Shown in pieces: positions 24,918-33,045 of a stretch of DNA of 64,000 bases (position 1 is its first letter; every line of letters starts with the position of its first letter). The DNA is from an uncultured Eubacterium sp. GTDB taxonomy: Bacteria > Bacillota > Clostridia > Lachnospirales > Lachnospiraceae. Location of the stretch: NCBI GenBank assembly GCA_948579355.1, contig CAPAOV010000014.1, positions 3,981-67,980 of the forward strand, written 5' to 3'. Under the pieces are notes generated by a model. That model saw only the letters and a program-made list of their open reading frames with translations, was not told where the DNA came from and searched no databases. The position numbers and the translations under genes are program-made.

Positions 24918-26141
24918 TTATTTTAAAATCATCCTGCGGAAATTTTTCTTTCCCTTTTTCAGAACCAGACCTTCGCCTGCTAAGCGGTCGGCTGTTATCG
25001 TTTCATGGATATCCGTGACTTTCTCTCCATTCATGGTGACGCCTCCCTGTTGAACCGCACGGCGGGCCTCGGAGTTGGACGGTACCATGCCCGATTTGGT
25101 AAGCAGGTTAAGGATACCGATACTTCCGTCGGTCATGTCGTCCGAAGTAAGTTCAACTGTAGGCATATCGGCAGCATTTCCGCTCTGGAAAAGCGCTTTG
25201 GCGCTCTCCTGCGCTTTGGCCGCCTCTTCTTCGCCGTGAACCAGCTTTGTCAGCTCGAAAGCGAGAATTTCCTTTGCCTCGTTGAGTTTTGCACCCTCCC
25301 ATGCTTCCATCTTGTCGATTTCCTCGAGAGGGAGGAATGTCAGCATACGGATACATTTGAGTACGTCGTCGTCGGCAACGTTTCTCCAATATTGGTAAAA
25401 CTCAAACGGAGAAGTTTTTTCAGCATCAAGCCATACGGCTCCTTTGGCGGTCTTACCCATTTTTTTGCCCTCTGAGTTGAGGAGGAGGGTAATCGTCATG
25501 GCGTGGGCGTCTTTACCAAGCTTGCGGCGGATTAACTCGGTACCGCCGAGCATATTGCTCCACTGGTCGTCCCCGCCAAATTGCATGTTGCAGCCGTAAT
25601 CCTGAAATAATCGGTAGAAATCATAACTCTGCATAATCATGTAATTAAATTCCAGAAAACTAAGCCCCTTTTCCATTCGCTGCTTGTAACATTCAGCGGA
25701 TAACATACGGTTGACGCTGAAGTGTGAGCCTACATCGCGGAGCACGTCAATATAGTTTAATTCCATCAGCCAGTCCGCGTTATTGACGAGGATGGCATTT
25801 CCCTCGGAAAAATCAATGAAACGGCTCATCTGTTTTTTGAAGCAATCGACATTGTGACGTATCGTCTCGGGTGTCATCATCTGGCGCAAATCCGTCCGTC
25901 CGGACGGGTCGCCAATCATGGCGGTACCGCCTCCGACAAGGGCAATCGGTTTGTTGCCCGCCATCTGTAATCGTTTCATAAGGCAGAGAGCCATGAAATG
26001 TCCGACGTGCAGACTGTCTGCGGTCGGGTCAAAACCGATGTAAAAGGTTGCCTTACCGTTATTTACCATTTCGCGGATTTCTTCTTCGTTCGTTACCTGC
26101 GCAATAAGCCCGCGGGCAACAAGTTCTTCGTATACTTGCAT
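24918..26141 (-). CDS. tyrS: Tyrosyl-tRNA synthetase
   Basis: It charges tRNA-Tyr. The start at ATG 26141 is set by GGAGG nine bases before; the frame opens further up without a site. The 407-residue class I synthetase has the HIGH-type motif HVGH in DSLHVGHFMAL, the tyrosine-pocket blocks NADWLM and QSYDFYRL, QFGGDDQWSN, and a KMSKS-type loop KKMGKT. The C-terminus is an S4-like RNA-binding domain (SNSEARRAVQQGGVTMNGEKV). This is the TyrRS subtype with ~400-420 residues, common in Firmicutes. Expression is controlled by the T-box leader upstream. Confidence 0.98.
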   Translation of the reverse strand: MQVYEELVARGLIAQVTNEEEIREMVNNGKATFYIGFDPTADSLHVGHFMALCLMKRLQMAGNKPIALVGGGTAMIGDPSGRTDLRQMMTPETIRHNVDCFKKQMSRFIDFSEGNAILVNNADWLMELNYIDVLRDVGSHFSVNRMLSAECYKQRMEKGLSFLEFNYMIMQSYDFYRLFQDYGCNMQFGGDDQWSNMLGGTELIRRKLGKDAHAMTITLLLNSEGKKMGKTAKGAVWLDAEKTSPFEFYQYWRNVADDDVLKCIRMLTFLPLEEIDKMEAWEGAKLNEAKEILAFELTKLVHGEEEAAKAQESAKALFQSGNAADMPTVELTSDDMTDGSIGILNLLTKSGMVPSNSEARRAVQQGGVTMNGEKVTDIHETITADRLAGEGLVLKKGKKNFRRMILK

Positions 26142-26194
26142 ACTACCTCCATTCCTGCGCTGCTGTCCTGCGCGCAAATCAGTTTTTTACATAC

Positions 26195-26480
26195 AAAAAA
26201 TCTCCCATCCTATACAAAGGACGAGAGATATAAAATCCCGTGTTACCACCTTTATTCATAACCAACTCACATTGGCTACCTCAGTAAGTACGCATGCCTG
26301 CACATGGATACTCCAGCAACGATAACGGACGCCAAACCGTCAATGCCTACGCAGATAATCTTATCGTTCAGCATTGCTGCTCAAGGATGTATTCGGGATA
26401 TCTGACAATCCTGCGCCTCTCACCAGCCGGCAGCTCTCTGTGGCGTCCGGACATCCGTACTTATTCCTGTCAAAGCTTGT
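26195..26480 (-). promoter_or_regulatory. Tyrosine T-box riboswitch in front of tyrS
   Basis: On the - strand the leader carries a specifier loop with GAATAC, whose UAC tyrosine codon is at 26389-26391; the T-box core AAAGGTGGTAACACGGGA at 26236-26253; and a terminator hairpin ATCTCTCGTCCT...AGGATGGGAGAT followed by six T (26195-26229). The order, stem I with specifier, antiterminator bulge, then terminator, is that of transcriptional T-boxes. Uncharged tRNA-Tyr pairing would favour the antiterminator and switch tyrS on. Confidence 0.95.
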
Positions 26481-26486
26481 AAAAGT

Positions 26487-26515
26487 ATCTTATTATAATT
26501 ATTTTTGTTTGTCAA
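26487..26515 (-). promoter_or_regulatory. tyrS leader promoter
   Basis: On the - strand TTGACA (26510-26515), 17-base spacer, TAAGAT (26487-26492), about seven bases before the T-box leader. Confidence 0.85.
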
Positions 26516-26615
26516 GTAGTAGGTTTCTTGAGTTTTCGCAGTTTTTGCACGGATGCTGTTGACAAGGTTATGATAAAAATCAGCAAATTTTGTTCTACTA
26601 TTTTTGCAAAAGCTA

Positions 26616-26644
26616 TTGACAAAGTTGATACTTCGTGACATGAT
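26616..26644 (+). promoter_or_regulatory. Candidate promoter for the padR operon
   Basis: TTGACA (26616-26621), 17-base spacer, CATGAT (26639-26644). The -35 is perfect, the -10 is 4/6. Confidence 0.5.
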
Positions 26645-26668
26645 GTATAACGTAAAGAGAGGTATAGA

Positions 26669-26700
26669 TTAAAAAATAAGTTTGACAGCTTATTTTTTAA
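26669..26700 (+). promoter_or_regulatory. Perfect inverted repeat upstream of padR (operator or attenuator)
   Basis: TTAAAAAATAAG (26669-26680) and CTTATTTTTTAA (26689-26700) form a 12-base perfect palindrome with an 8-base centre, in the padR leader. PadR repressors often bind such AT-rich palindromes and autoregulate. The same sequence could also fold as a weak attenuator. Confidence 0.5.
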
Positions 26701-26746
26701 CTCACTATTTGTGCCGAAGCGCCTGCGCTTCGGAATGGAGGATAGT

Positions 26747-27064
26747 ATGGATGTTCAGTTAAAACGAGGTCTCTTGGATGTTTGCGTTTTAGCAGCTATT
26801 AAGAGCGAAGATTCATACGGTTATAAGATTATTAAAGACATGAAACCGTATATTGAACTTTCCGAATCGACTTTATATACCATTCTAAAACGTTTGGAAA
26901 CAGCGAATATGTTGACTGTTCGCACCACAGAACACGGCGGCAGACTTCGGAAATATTACCATATTACCGAAAAAGGACTGAAGCGTATCAAGGAGTTCGA
27001 AGTCGAGTGGAAAGAAATTTTAGCAATTTATCAATTTGTAACTAAGGAGGATGATAATGAGTAA
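26747..27064 (+). CDS. PadR-family transcriptional repressor
   Basis: The start at ATG 26747 follows GGAGG. The 105-residue protein is a compact PadR winged helix: LKRGLLDVCVLAAIKSEDSYGYKII, then SESTLYTILKRLETANMLTV (recognition helix) and the wing GGRLRKYYHITEKGLKRI. The short C-terminal helix (VEWKEILAIYQFV) dimerises. PadR proteins usually repress the gene they sit beside. Here the next two genes encode a DUF1700 membrane protein and a DUF4097 protein, a set commonly found together in Firmicutes. An 8-base overlap with the next gene indicates coupling. Confidence 0.93.
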   Translation: MDVQLKRGLLDVCVLAAIKSEDSYGYKIIKDMKPYIELSESTLYTILKRLETANMLTVRTTEHGGRLRKYYHITEKGLKRIKEFEVEWKEILAIYQFVTKEDDNE

Positions 27065-27650
27065 ACAAGAGTTTCTTGCGCAGTTGCGTAAAGGTTTATC
27101 CGGGTTGCCGCAGGATGATATTGAGGAACGCTTAACATTTTACAGTGAAATGATTGAAGACCGAATGGAAGAGGGGCTTTCGGAGGAGGAAGCGGTTTCG
27201 GCGGTAGGTTCTATTAATGAAATCGTTGCACAGGTGGTAGCAGATACTCCTCTCGCAAAAATTACCAAAGAAAGAATCAGACCTAAACGACATCTGAAAG
27301 TGTGGGAAATCGTACTCTTGGCGCTTGGCTTTCCGATATGGTTTTCGTTAGGTATTGCTGCAGTCGTCGTTATTCTCGCACTTTATGTTTCGTTTTGGTC
27401 TGTGATTGTTTCATTGTGGGCGGTATTTGCTTCGCTCGCTGTTTATGCTATCGGTAGCGTGCCGATGTGTGTTATCGCAGACAACAGCGCTGATTCGAGC
27501 CTTGCTATACTTGCCGCAGGAATTGTTTGTGCAGGACTTTCTGTTTTTATGTTCTACGGATGCAAGGAAGCAACAAAGGGCATTTTGATACTGACGAAGA
27601 AAATTACAATAATGATTAAAAATTGTTTTATCAAGAAGGAGGAAGCGTAA
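27057..27650 (+). CDS. DUF1700-family membrane protein
   Basis: The ATG at 27057 has GGAGG six bases before it and overlaps the padR end by eight bases. The 197-residue protein begins with the typical DUF1700 cytosolic helical part (MSKQEFLAQLRKGLSGLPQDD, EERLTFYSEMIEDRMEEGLSEEEAVSAVG), then four hydrophobic segments (ALGFPIWFSLGIAAVVVILAL, VIVSLWAVFASLAVYAI, SLAILAAGIVCAGLSVFMFY) and a basic tail. Family function is unknown. With padR and DUF4097 neighbours it is likely part of an envelope-stress-type response module. The stop overlaps the next ATG (TAATG). Confidence 0.9.
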   Translation: MSKQEFLAQLRKGLSGLPQDDIEERLTFYSEMIEDRMEEGLSEEEAVSAVGSINEIVAQVVADTPLAKITKERIRPKRHLKVWEIVLLALGFPIWFSLGIAAVVVILALYVSFWSVIVSLWAVFASLAVYAIGSVPMCVIADNSADSSLAILAAGIVCAGLSVFMFYGCKEATKGILILTKKITIMIKNCFIKKEEA

Positions 27651-28624
27651 TGAGAAAGACAACAAAAGTGTGGCTTATGATAGCAGCTTCTCTTGTGTTG
27701 GTTGGATGTATCCTTTTTGTGTGTGCAATGTCAGCACTCGGGTGGGACTTTGCGAAGTTATCAACGGTCAAATACGAAACAAATACTTACGAAGTCGGAA
27801 AAGCATTCAGCGATATATCAATGACAACAGATACTGCAAATATAATATTTGCTTTGTCAGATGATGGAAAATGTAAAGTGGAATGCTATGAGGAGGAAAA
27901 CGCAAAGCATTTGGTTACCGTTGAAAATAATGTGCTTGTTGTCAGAAACAATAATCAAAAATCTTGGTATGACTATATCGGTTTCCGCTTCGGTTCGCCG
28001 AAGTTAACGGTTTATCTTCCGAAAACGGAATATAATGCACTATCCATTAACGAAAGAACTGGAAATGTTGAAATATCGAAAGATTATTCATTCGAAAATG
28101 TTGATATTTCCTTGACAACAGGTGATGTAAATTTTTGCGCATCCGTTTCAAAATTGCTCAAAATAGAAACAAGCACGGGAAATATCTGTGCAGAGAATAC
28201 TTCCGCTGGCTCACTTGACCTTTCTGTTACCACAGGCAAAGTGACTGTTTCGGGGGTGACCTGTCGGGACGATATTACAGTAGGCGTATCGACCGGCAAA
28301 GCATATCTGACCGATATTTCGTGCAAAAGCGTAATTTCAAGCGGAGCTACAGGAAGTATATTCTTGAATAACGTTATTGCCACAAATAAGTTTTCCGTTG
28401 AGAGAAGCACGGGTGATGTGAAATTTAGTGGCTGTGATGCCGATGAGATATATGTAAAAACAAATACAGGAAACGTTACTGGCAGTTTCCTTTCAAATAA
28501 GGTGTTTATTACCGATACCGATATCGGCAGCGTCGATGTTCCGAAAACGGCAACCGGCGGCAGGTGCGAGATTAATACAGATACAGGAGATATTGAAATA
28601 AGTATAGACGGAATATCAAATTAA
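27650..28624 (+). CDS. DUF4097-family beta-helix-like membrane-anchored protein
   Basis: The 324-residue product starts at ATG 27650, overlapping the previous stop, with GGAGG upstream. A hydrophobic segment (VWLMIAASLVLVGCILFVCAM) contains LVGC, a lipobox-like string, but hydrophobic residues continue after the Cys, so a membrane anchor is likelier than a lipoprotein. The rest is a run of ~20-residue strand repeats (TDTANIIFALSDDGKCKVEC, NERTGNVEIS, TTGDVNFCAS, TSTGNICAENTSAGSLDLSVTTGKVTV, STGDVKFSG, NTGNVTGSF, TDTGDIEISI), the DUF4097 signature. The protein is predicted to lie outside the membrane. Function unknown; regulation by the adjacent PadR is likely. Confidence 0.92.
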   Translation: MRKTTKVWLMIAASLVLVGCILFVCAMSALGWDFAKLSTVKYETNTYEVGKAFSDISMTTDTANIIFALSDDGKCKVECYEEENAKHLVTVENNVLVVRNNNQKSWYDYIGFRFGSPKLTVYLPKTEYNALSINERTGNVEISKDYSFENVDISLTTGDVNFCASVSKLLKIETSTGNICAENTSAGSLDLSVTTGKVTVSGVTCRDDITVGVSTGKAYLTDISCKSVISSGATGSIFLNNVIATNKFSVERSTGDVKFSGCDADEIYVKTNTGNVTGSFLSNKVFITDTDIGSVDVPKTATGGRCEINTDTGDIEISIDGISN

Positions 28625-28646
28625 ACACTCTGCATCCTTAAAGCTG

Positions 28647-29048
28647 TTAGAGCAGAGAGTTCTCAGAGAGTTTTGCGGTTGTCTTTGTCAGGAACTTATC
28701 ATTATCAATGATGAATCTTTCATGTGTTCCCCTGCCGATAATTTCTTTGTCGTCGCTGGCTGTTACTTCAAAGACAAGCCGGCGTCCGTCAACCTGTATC
28801 AGCTCACTTTTGCAGGTGACAGTCATACCAAGAGGCGTAGCGGCGTCGTGGGTAATATCCAAACGGGTTCCCACGCTTCCCTGCCCCTCCTGCAAATAAG
28901 GGGCAATACTCTGCCAAGCCGTTTTTTCCATCAGGGCCGCCATGGCCGGCGTGGCAAAAACGTCCAGTGTTCCGCTTCCCATTGTTTTGGCGGAAGTACT
29001 CTCATCGGCAAGAATGGAGCAGCTTCCTTTGATTCCGGTAGTTATCAT
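28647..29048 (-). CDS. Thioesterase-like (FlK-type hotdog) protein
   Basis: The ATG at 29048 follows GAGGG; 133 residues. The sequence fits the fluoroacetyl-CoA-specific thioesterase-like hotdog family: GSGTLDVFATPAMAALMEKTA, then GTRLDITHDAATPLGMTVTC and ASDDKEIIGRGTHERFII. In FlK the catalytic set is Thr/Glu/His; here the conserved Thr (FATPAMAA), Glu (MEKTAW) and His (ITHDAATP) are visible. Such proteins hydrolyse small acyl-CoAs; the substrate is unknown and fluoroacetate is unlikely. It starts seven bases after the niaR stop and is the last gene of the nad operon, a link that could be only positional. Confidence 0.85.
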   Translation of the reverse strand: MITTGIKGSCSILADESTSAKTMGSGTLDVFATPAMAALMEKTAWQSIAPYLQEGQGSVGTRLDITHDAATPLGMTVTCKSELIQVDGRRLVFEVTASDDKEIIGRGTHERFIIDNDKFLTKTTAKLSENSLL

Positions 29049-29055
29049 AATTCCC

Positions 29056-29631
29056 TCATTTCCGCGCAGGCAGTGCGCATTCATAATCGTGTTGGCTATC
29101 TTTCTTCCGGTTCTCTTTGGGCTTTACCAGATATCCCCGCTGTGCCAGTTCGGTTTCAATATCATCTAAGATGTCACTGGTTTCGGCGGATATCGTATGA
29201 TAGTGATAATCGGAAGTGACATTTTTCAATAGCGTGGATTTGCCGCTGTGCAGTCCGTGGATAAATTCTCTCACATCCCGTCGTGAGCGGATGTGCATCT
29301 CTGCTTCAATGCGGCCATATAATTTATGATTGACAAATACATTTTCCACAGCGCCGCCCTGGTCCACGATGCAATTGAGCTCGTCTTCGGTCTGCTCGTC
29401 CGTATGACGGCATTTGAAAGTGCGCACGAGAGCAGAAGAGGATTTCGGTGATACTATATAGCCGCGATTGGTGGAGACAATCTCCGCATTTGCGGAACGG
29501 AGCAGAGCGATGTCTTGTACAATGACTTGGCGGCTTACGCCAAATTTGCGGGCAAGGGTAGCTCCGGATACCGGCTGTTCCTGCCGGGCGAGATAGTTTA
29601 TGATATGGGCTCTTCGTTCTTCTCCGGACAT
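29056..29631 (-). CDS. niaR: NiaR-type transcriptional repressor of NAD synthesis (3H domain)
   Basis: This 191-residue protein has an N-terminal HTH_11 domain (HIINYLARQEQPVSGATLARKFGVSRQVIVQDIALLRS) and a C-terminal 3H domain. The latter, from about residue 80, has His-rich blocks (FVNHKLYGRIEAEMHIRSR, FIHGLHSGKSTLL, YHYHTISAE) that bind metal and niacin in characterised homologues (YrxA/NiaR). Family knowledge: with nicotinic acid it represses nad genes. It sits directly after nadC, 10 bases apart, consistent with autoregulation of the operon through the palindrome at 32745. Confidence 0.93.
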   Translation of the reverse strand: MSGEERRAHIINYLARQEQPVSGATLARKFGVSRQVIVQDIALLRSANAEIVSTNRGYIVSPKSSSALVRTFKCRHTDEQTEDELNCIVDQGGAVENVFVNHKLYGRIEAEMHIRSRRDVREFIHGLHSGKSTLLKNVTSDYHYHTISAETSDILDDIETELAQRGYLVKPKENRKKDSQHDYECALPARK

Positions 29632-29641
29632 ATTTTTCCTC

Positions 29642-30496
29642 CTATTCTACAGGATGCAGGTTTTTGAGCGAAATATCAAGAATTGGCGCCGAATGGGTGA
29701 GGGCGCCGCTGGATATGTAATCGACTCCGAGGTCAATCAGCTTTGCCACATTTTCTTTTGTGACGTTGCCGGAGCATTCTGTCTCGGCGCGCCCATCAAT
29801 GATGCGGATGGCTTCTTTCATGTCGTCGGCAGGCATATTATCTAACATGATAATATCTGCGCCTGCTTCTACAGCCTCGCGAACCATATCGAGATTTTCC
29901 ACCTCTACTTCAATTTTGCGCACAAACGGGGCGTAATTTTTTGCCATTTCAACGGCGCGGGTAATGCTTCCGGCGGCGCCAATGTGGTTATCTTTCAGCA
30001 AAACGCCATCGGAAAGGTTGTAACGGTGGTTATAGCCGCCGCCTGTTTTTACGGCATACTTTTCAAAAATGCGGTTGTTTGGCGTCGTCTTTCTCGTGTC
30101 CAAAAGTTTTGTTTTGGATTCTTTCAATAAGGAGGCGATACTATGCGTATAAGTGGCGATACCGCTCATCCGCTGAAGGAAATTCAGCGCGGTACGCTCT
30201 CCAGATAGAAGAGTGCGGATATCGCCGTGTACCGTAGCCAGACATTGCCCATTCGTAACCTGTTCGCCATCCTTACAATAAAAGGTTACTTTTGTTGACG
30301 AATCGAGGAGAAAGAAGACGCGTTCAAAAATATCCAGACCCGCGATAATACCGTCCTCTTTTGCCAGTAACTGCACTTCACCGGTTTTTGCCTCCGGCAT
30401 GACGGCATTGGTTGTAATGTCTTCGCTCGTAATATCTTCTGCCAAAGCCTGATTTATCAGGTTGTCAACAGTTATTTGCATTGTTATTTTATTCAT
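29642..30496 (-). CDS. nadC: Nicotinate-nucleotide pyrophosphorylase (quinolinate phosphoribosyltransferase)
   Basis: It converts quinolinate and PRPP to nicotinate mononucleotide, CO2 and PPi, the third step of de novo NAD synthesis. The 284-residue protein has the expected blocks: ALAEDITSEDITT near the N-terminus, GERTALNFLQRMSGIAT, the LLDTRKTTPNNR active-site loop, KTGGGYNHRYNLSDGVLLKDNHI, EVEVENLDMVREA, IMLDNM, and a GVDYISSGALTHS phosphate-binding end. Its start overlaps the nadB stop by eight bases. Confidence 0.97.
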   Translation of the reverse strand: MNKITMQITVDNLINQALAEDITSEDITTNAVMPEAKTGEVQLLAKEDGIIAGLDIFERVFFLLDSSTKVTFYCKDGEQVTNGQCLATVHGDIRTLLSGERTALNFLQRMSGIATYTHSIASLLKESKTKLLDTRKTTPNNRIFEKYAVKTGGGYNHRYNLSDGVLLKDNHIGAAGSITRAVEMAKNYAPFVRKIEVEVENLDMVREAVEAGADIIMLDNMPADDMKEAIRIIDGRAETECSGNVTKENVAKLIDLGVDYISSGALTHSAPILDISLKNLHPVE

Positions 30497-31778
30497 TGTT
30501 GTGTTCCTCGCTTTCTATTTTTTCACGAACTATTTTGTGGTATTGTTCTTCGAGACGCTGTGTGTTTTTATATGTAGATAAATCTACATCCGCCAAATCC
30601 GTTTCGAGAGGCGGATGGCCCTGCTGTACAATATGTTCTGCCGCCTTGCGGGCAAAGACAAGGCTTTCCAAAAGGGAGTTGCTGGCCAGCCGGTTGCGGC
30701 CGTGAACGCCGTTGCAACTGGTTTCCCCGATGGCATACAATTGTTCCATAGAAGTGTGGCTGTGTGAATCGACCCATATGCCGCCCATAAAATAATGCTG
30801 GGCGGGAACGACAGGGATTGGCTCTTTCGTGCAATCATACCCCTCTTCCAGACAGCGTTGATAAATGTTCGGGAAATGTCCGCGAATGGTATCCTCTGCG
30901 ATGGGAGCCATAGACAGCCATACAAAATCGGTGCCATCCTTTGCCATTTGTTCATAAACCGCTTTCGTCAGGCGGTCTCGCGGAAGAAGTTCATCGGTAA
31001 AGCGGTTGCCGTTTTTATCTAACAGCACAGCACCCTCCCCGCGAACCGATTCGGAAATGAGGAAGCGGCGTCCCGGTGTTTTTGAATATAGTGTAGTGGG
31101 GTGAATTTGTACATAATTAATATGTTCTAAGCGGATACCGTGTTTTAGGGCGACGGCAATGGCGTCTCCGGTAATATGGGGATAATTGGTGGAATGACGG
31201 TATAATCCGCCGATACCGCCGCAGGCAAGTATCGTCGTGTTTGCCGGAAGTGTGAAAATATCACCTGCGTCCGTCTTGGCGATAATGCCCTGACAGCAAT
31301 TTTCTCTTCCTATTATATCCAGCATAGTTGTATGTTCCCATATCGTTATGTTTTCTCGTTCTTTCACCCGCGCCAGCAGTTTTCCGGTAATTTCTTTTCC
31401 CGTAATGTCTTTGTGGAACAGAATGCGCGAATCGGAGTGGCCGCCCTCTTTTGTAAAAAGGTACTTTCCGTCCTCTTTTTCAAACTCCACGTCATAATCA
31501 ATTAATTCTTGGATGATAGACTGGGAAGAACGCAGCATTTCGTTCACAGATTCTACGCGGTTTTCATAATGTCCGGCGCGCATTGTGTCCTCGAAATAAT
31601 GCTCGTAGTCTTCTTCTGATTTCAGAACGCAGATACCGCCCTGTGCAAGAAAAGAATCACTTTGGTCGGCGTCTGATTTTGTAATTATGGTGATTTTCCT
31701 GTCTTTAGGAAGACAGAGTGCACAGAATAGTCCGGCAGCTCCGCTGCCGGCAATTAAGATGTCTGTTTTATTCTTCAT
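30489..31778 (-). CDS. nadB: L-aspartate oxidase
   Basis: It oxidises aspartate to iminoaspartate, the first step of the de novo NAD route. The FAD-binding N-terminus reads DILIAGSGAAGLFCAL. The substrate-binding region has DSFLAQGGICVL, HSDSRILFHKDITG, ILACGGIGGLYRHSTNYPHITGDAIAVAL, QIHPTTLY and FLISESVRGEGAVL. Downstream are the RLTKAVYE region, HYFMGGIWVD and NRLASNSLLESLVFA. At 429 residues it is shorter than E. coli NadB because the C-terminal helical domain is truncated, as in several clostridia. It overlaps nadC and lies 11 bases after nadA. Confidence 0.96.
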   Translation of the reverse strand: MKNKTDILIAGSGAAGLFCALCLPKDRKITIITKSDADQSDSFLAQGGICVLKSEEDYEHYFEDTMRAGHYENRVESVNEMLRSSQSIIQELIDYDVEFEKEDGKYLFTKEGGHSDSRILFHKDITGKEITGKLLARVKERENITIWEHTTMLDIIGRENCCQGIIAKTDAGDIFTLPANTTILACGGIGGLYRHSTNYPHITGDAIAVALKHGIRLEHINYVQIHPTTLYSKTPGRRFLISESVRGEGAVLLDKNGNRFTDELLPRDRLTKAVYEQMAKDGTDFVWLSMAPIAEDTIRGHFPNIYQRCLEEGYDCTKEPIPVVPAQHYFMGGIWVDSHSHTSMEQLYAIGETSCNGVHGRNRLASNSLLESLVFARKAAEHIVQQGHPPLETDLADVDLSTYKNTQRLEEQYHKIVREKIESEEHNNE

Positions 31779-31789
31779 AAACAGCTCCT

Positions 31790-32698
31790 TTATTTGGCTA
31801 AAGCCAACATTTTCATCAGGGGAACATTGCTTGCCTGACGTAATTCTTCGTCGACCGTTACGGCATGTTCACCGGTTTCCAATACATGAACAATCTGTTC
31901 AAGAGTAATTTTTTTCATATCGGTACAGCATTGTATCGGACGGGCTGAGTAGAAATGCTTGTCCGGATTTTTTTGCCGCAATTCGTACAGAACTCCGGTT
32001 TCCGTGCCGATAATGAAATCTTTTGCCTCGCTTTTTGTGGCGTAGTCAATAATTTCAGACGTACTGCCGATAAAGTCGGCCAGAGCGGTTATTTCCGGAC
32101 GGCATTCCGGATGGACGAGAAAGAGCGCTTGCGGGTGCGCTTCTTTTGCCGCCTCCACGTCGCTGGCTGTTATCTCGGTATGTACATGGCAGAAGCCGTC
32201 GTTAAAGATAATGTGTTTCTCCGGTATCTGACTGGCCACATAGCGGCCCAGATTTTCATCGGGAATGAAAAAAATATGTTGATTTGGTAATGCTTTTACA
32301 ATCTTTATCGCATTGGAAGAAGTTACACAGACGTCGGCGTAAGTTTTCAGTCTGGCAGTTGAGTTAATATAGCAGACAACCGCCAAGTCCGGATATGTAC
32401 TGCGCAGTTCTTCAATGCGGTTAATGTCAGCCATATGAGCCATCGGGCAGTCGGCCGTCTCGTCCGGAAGCAGTACGGTCTTTTCCGGATTCAGGATTTT
32501 GGCGCTTTCGCCCATAAAGGAAACCCCGCAAAAAACAATTGTATCGGCGTCGACAGTAGTGGCAAGTTTACTCAGGTAAAAGGAGTCTCCGATGTAATCG
32601 GCAACCTGCTGCACTTCTTCGCGGACATAATAGTGGGCTAAAATTACGGCGTTTTTTTCTTTCTTAAGTGTCTTAATACGAGCTCTTAAATCAATCAT
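31790..32698 (-). CDS. nadA: Quinolinate synthase A
   Basis: NadA condenses iminoaspartate with dihydroxyacetone phosphate to quinolinate using a [4Fe-4S] cluster. The start at ATG 32698 follows AAAGGAAA. The 302-residue protein has the family start AVILAHYYVREEVQQVADYIGDS and the three Cys ligands in VFCGVSFM, HPECRPE and QCCTDMK. It has the triple-domain repeat typical of the family (MIDLR...; CHVHTEIT; SAIPIQ-like end). It is the first gene of the nad operon, so its upstream region carries the control site. Confidence 0.96.
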   Translation of the reverse strand: MIDLRARIKTLKKEKNAVILAHYYVREEVQQVADYIGDSFYLSKLATTVDADTIVFCGVSFMGESAKILNPEKTVLLPDETADCPMAHMADINRIEELRSTYPDLAVVCYINSTARLKTYADVCVTSSNAIKIVKALPNQHIFFIPDENLGRYVASQIPEKHIIFNDGFCHVHTEITASDVEAAKEAHPQALFLVHPECRPEITALADFIGSTSEIIDYATKSEAKDFIIGTETGVLYELRQKNPDKHFYSARPIQCCTDMKKITLEQIVHVLETGEHAVTVDEELRQASNVPLMKMLALAK

Positions 32699-32730
32699 GG
32701 AAAATGTTTCCTTTCTGTGTATTAGCACTT

Positions 32731-32760
32731 ATCATAACACAAAACTTGACAGGTGACAAG
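32731..32760 (-). promoter_or_regulatory. nadA promoter overlapping a candidate NiaR operator
   Basis: On the - strand TTGTCA (32754-32759), 17-base spacer, TATGAT (32731-32736). The -35 lies inside the imperfect palindrome CTTGACAGGTGACAAG (32745-32760), whose arms CTTG-CA and TG-CAAG are symmetrical. Because niaR is in the same operon this palindrome is the best operator candidate; the specific NiaR consensus was not checked. Confidence 0.65.
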
Positions 32761-32984
32761 ACAATCGCTTTGATAATTTGTTTTAGTCTGACGGGTATTC
32801 TGCCCTCTTTCACAAAACACGCTGTCTGTTTTTAGTAGCTTCTTTCCCCGAATTGGCACCGCTGGATTATTTAGATTGTAAAAAAAATCCGATAGCGTGT
32901 AGAAGAGCTAAAATTTACAAGAAAACATATACAATAGTGGCTATAAAATAGATTAAATCACACTATTATGTATTGTTTGAATCA
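32761..32984. other. Intergenic stretch, nothing identified
   Basis: Between the nadA operator and the promoter of the next gene I see only a short GGGTATTCTGCCC hairpin and AT-rich sequence. No open frame or RNA motif is recognised. Confidence 0.5.
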
Positions 32985-33013
32985 TAGACAGTTTCGGTAA
33001 AATTTTGTATAAT
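32985..33013 (+). promoter_or_regulatory. Promoter for the 33046 secreted-protein operon
   Basis: TAGACA (32985-32990), 17-base spacer, TATAAT (33008-33013), 32 bases before the ATG. Confidence 0.75.
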
Positions 33014-33045
33014 TATAAAAAATATATAAAAAAAGAGAATAAAAA

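Noticed and set aside
26669..26700. Palindrome called as a simple terminator
   Set aside because: It lies between a promoter and the padR start rather than after a gene, so operator or attenuator is the better reading, though termination cannot be excluded.
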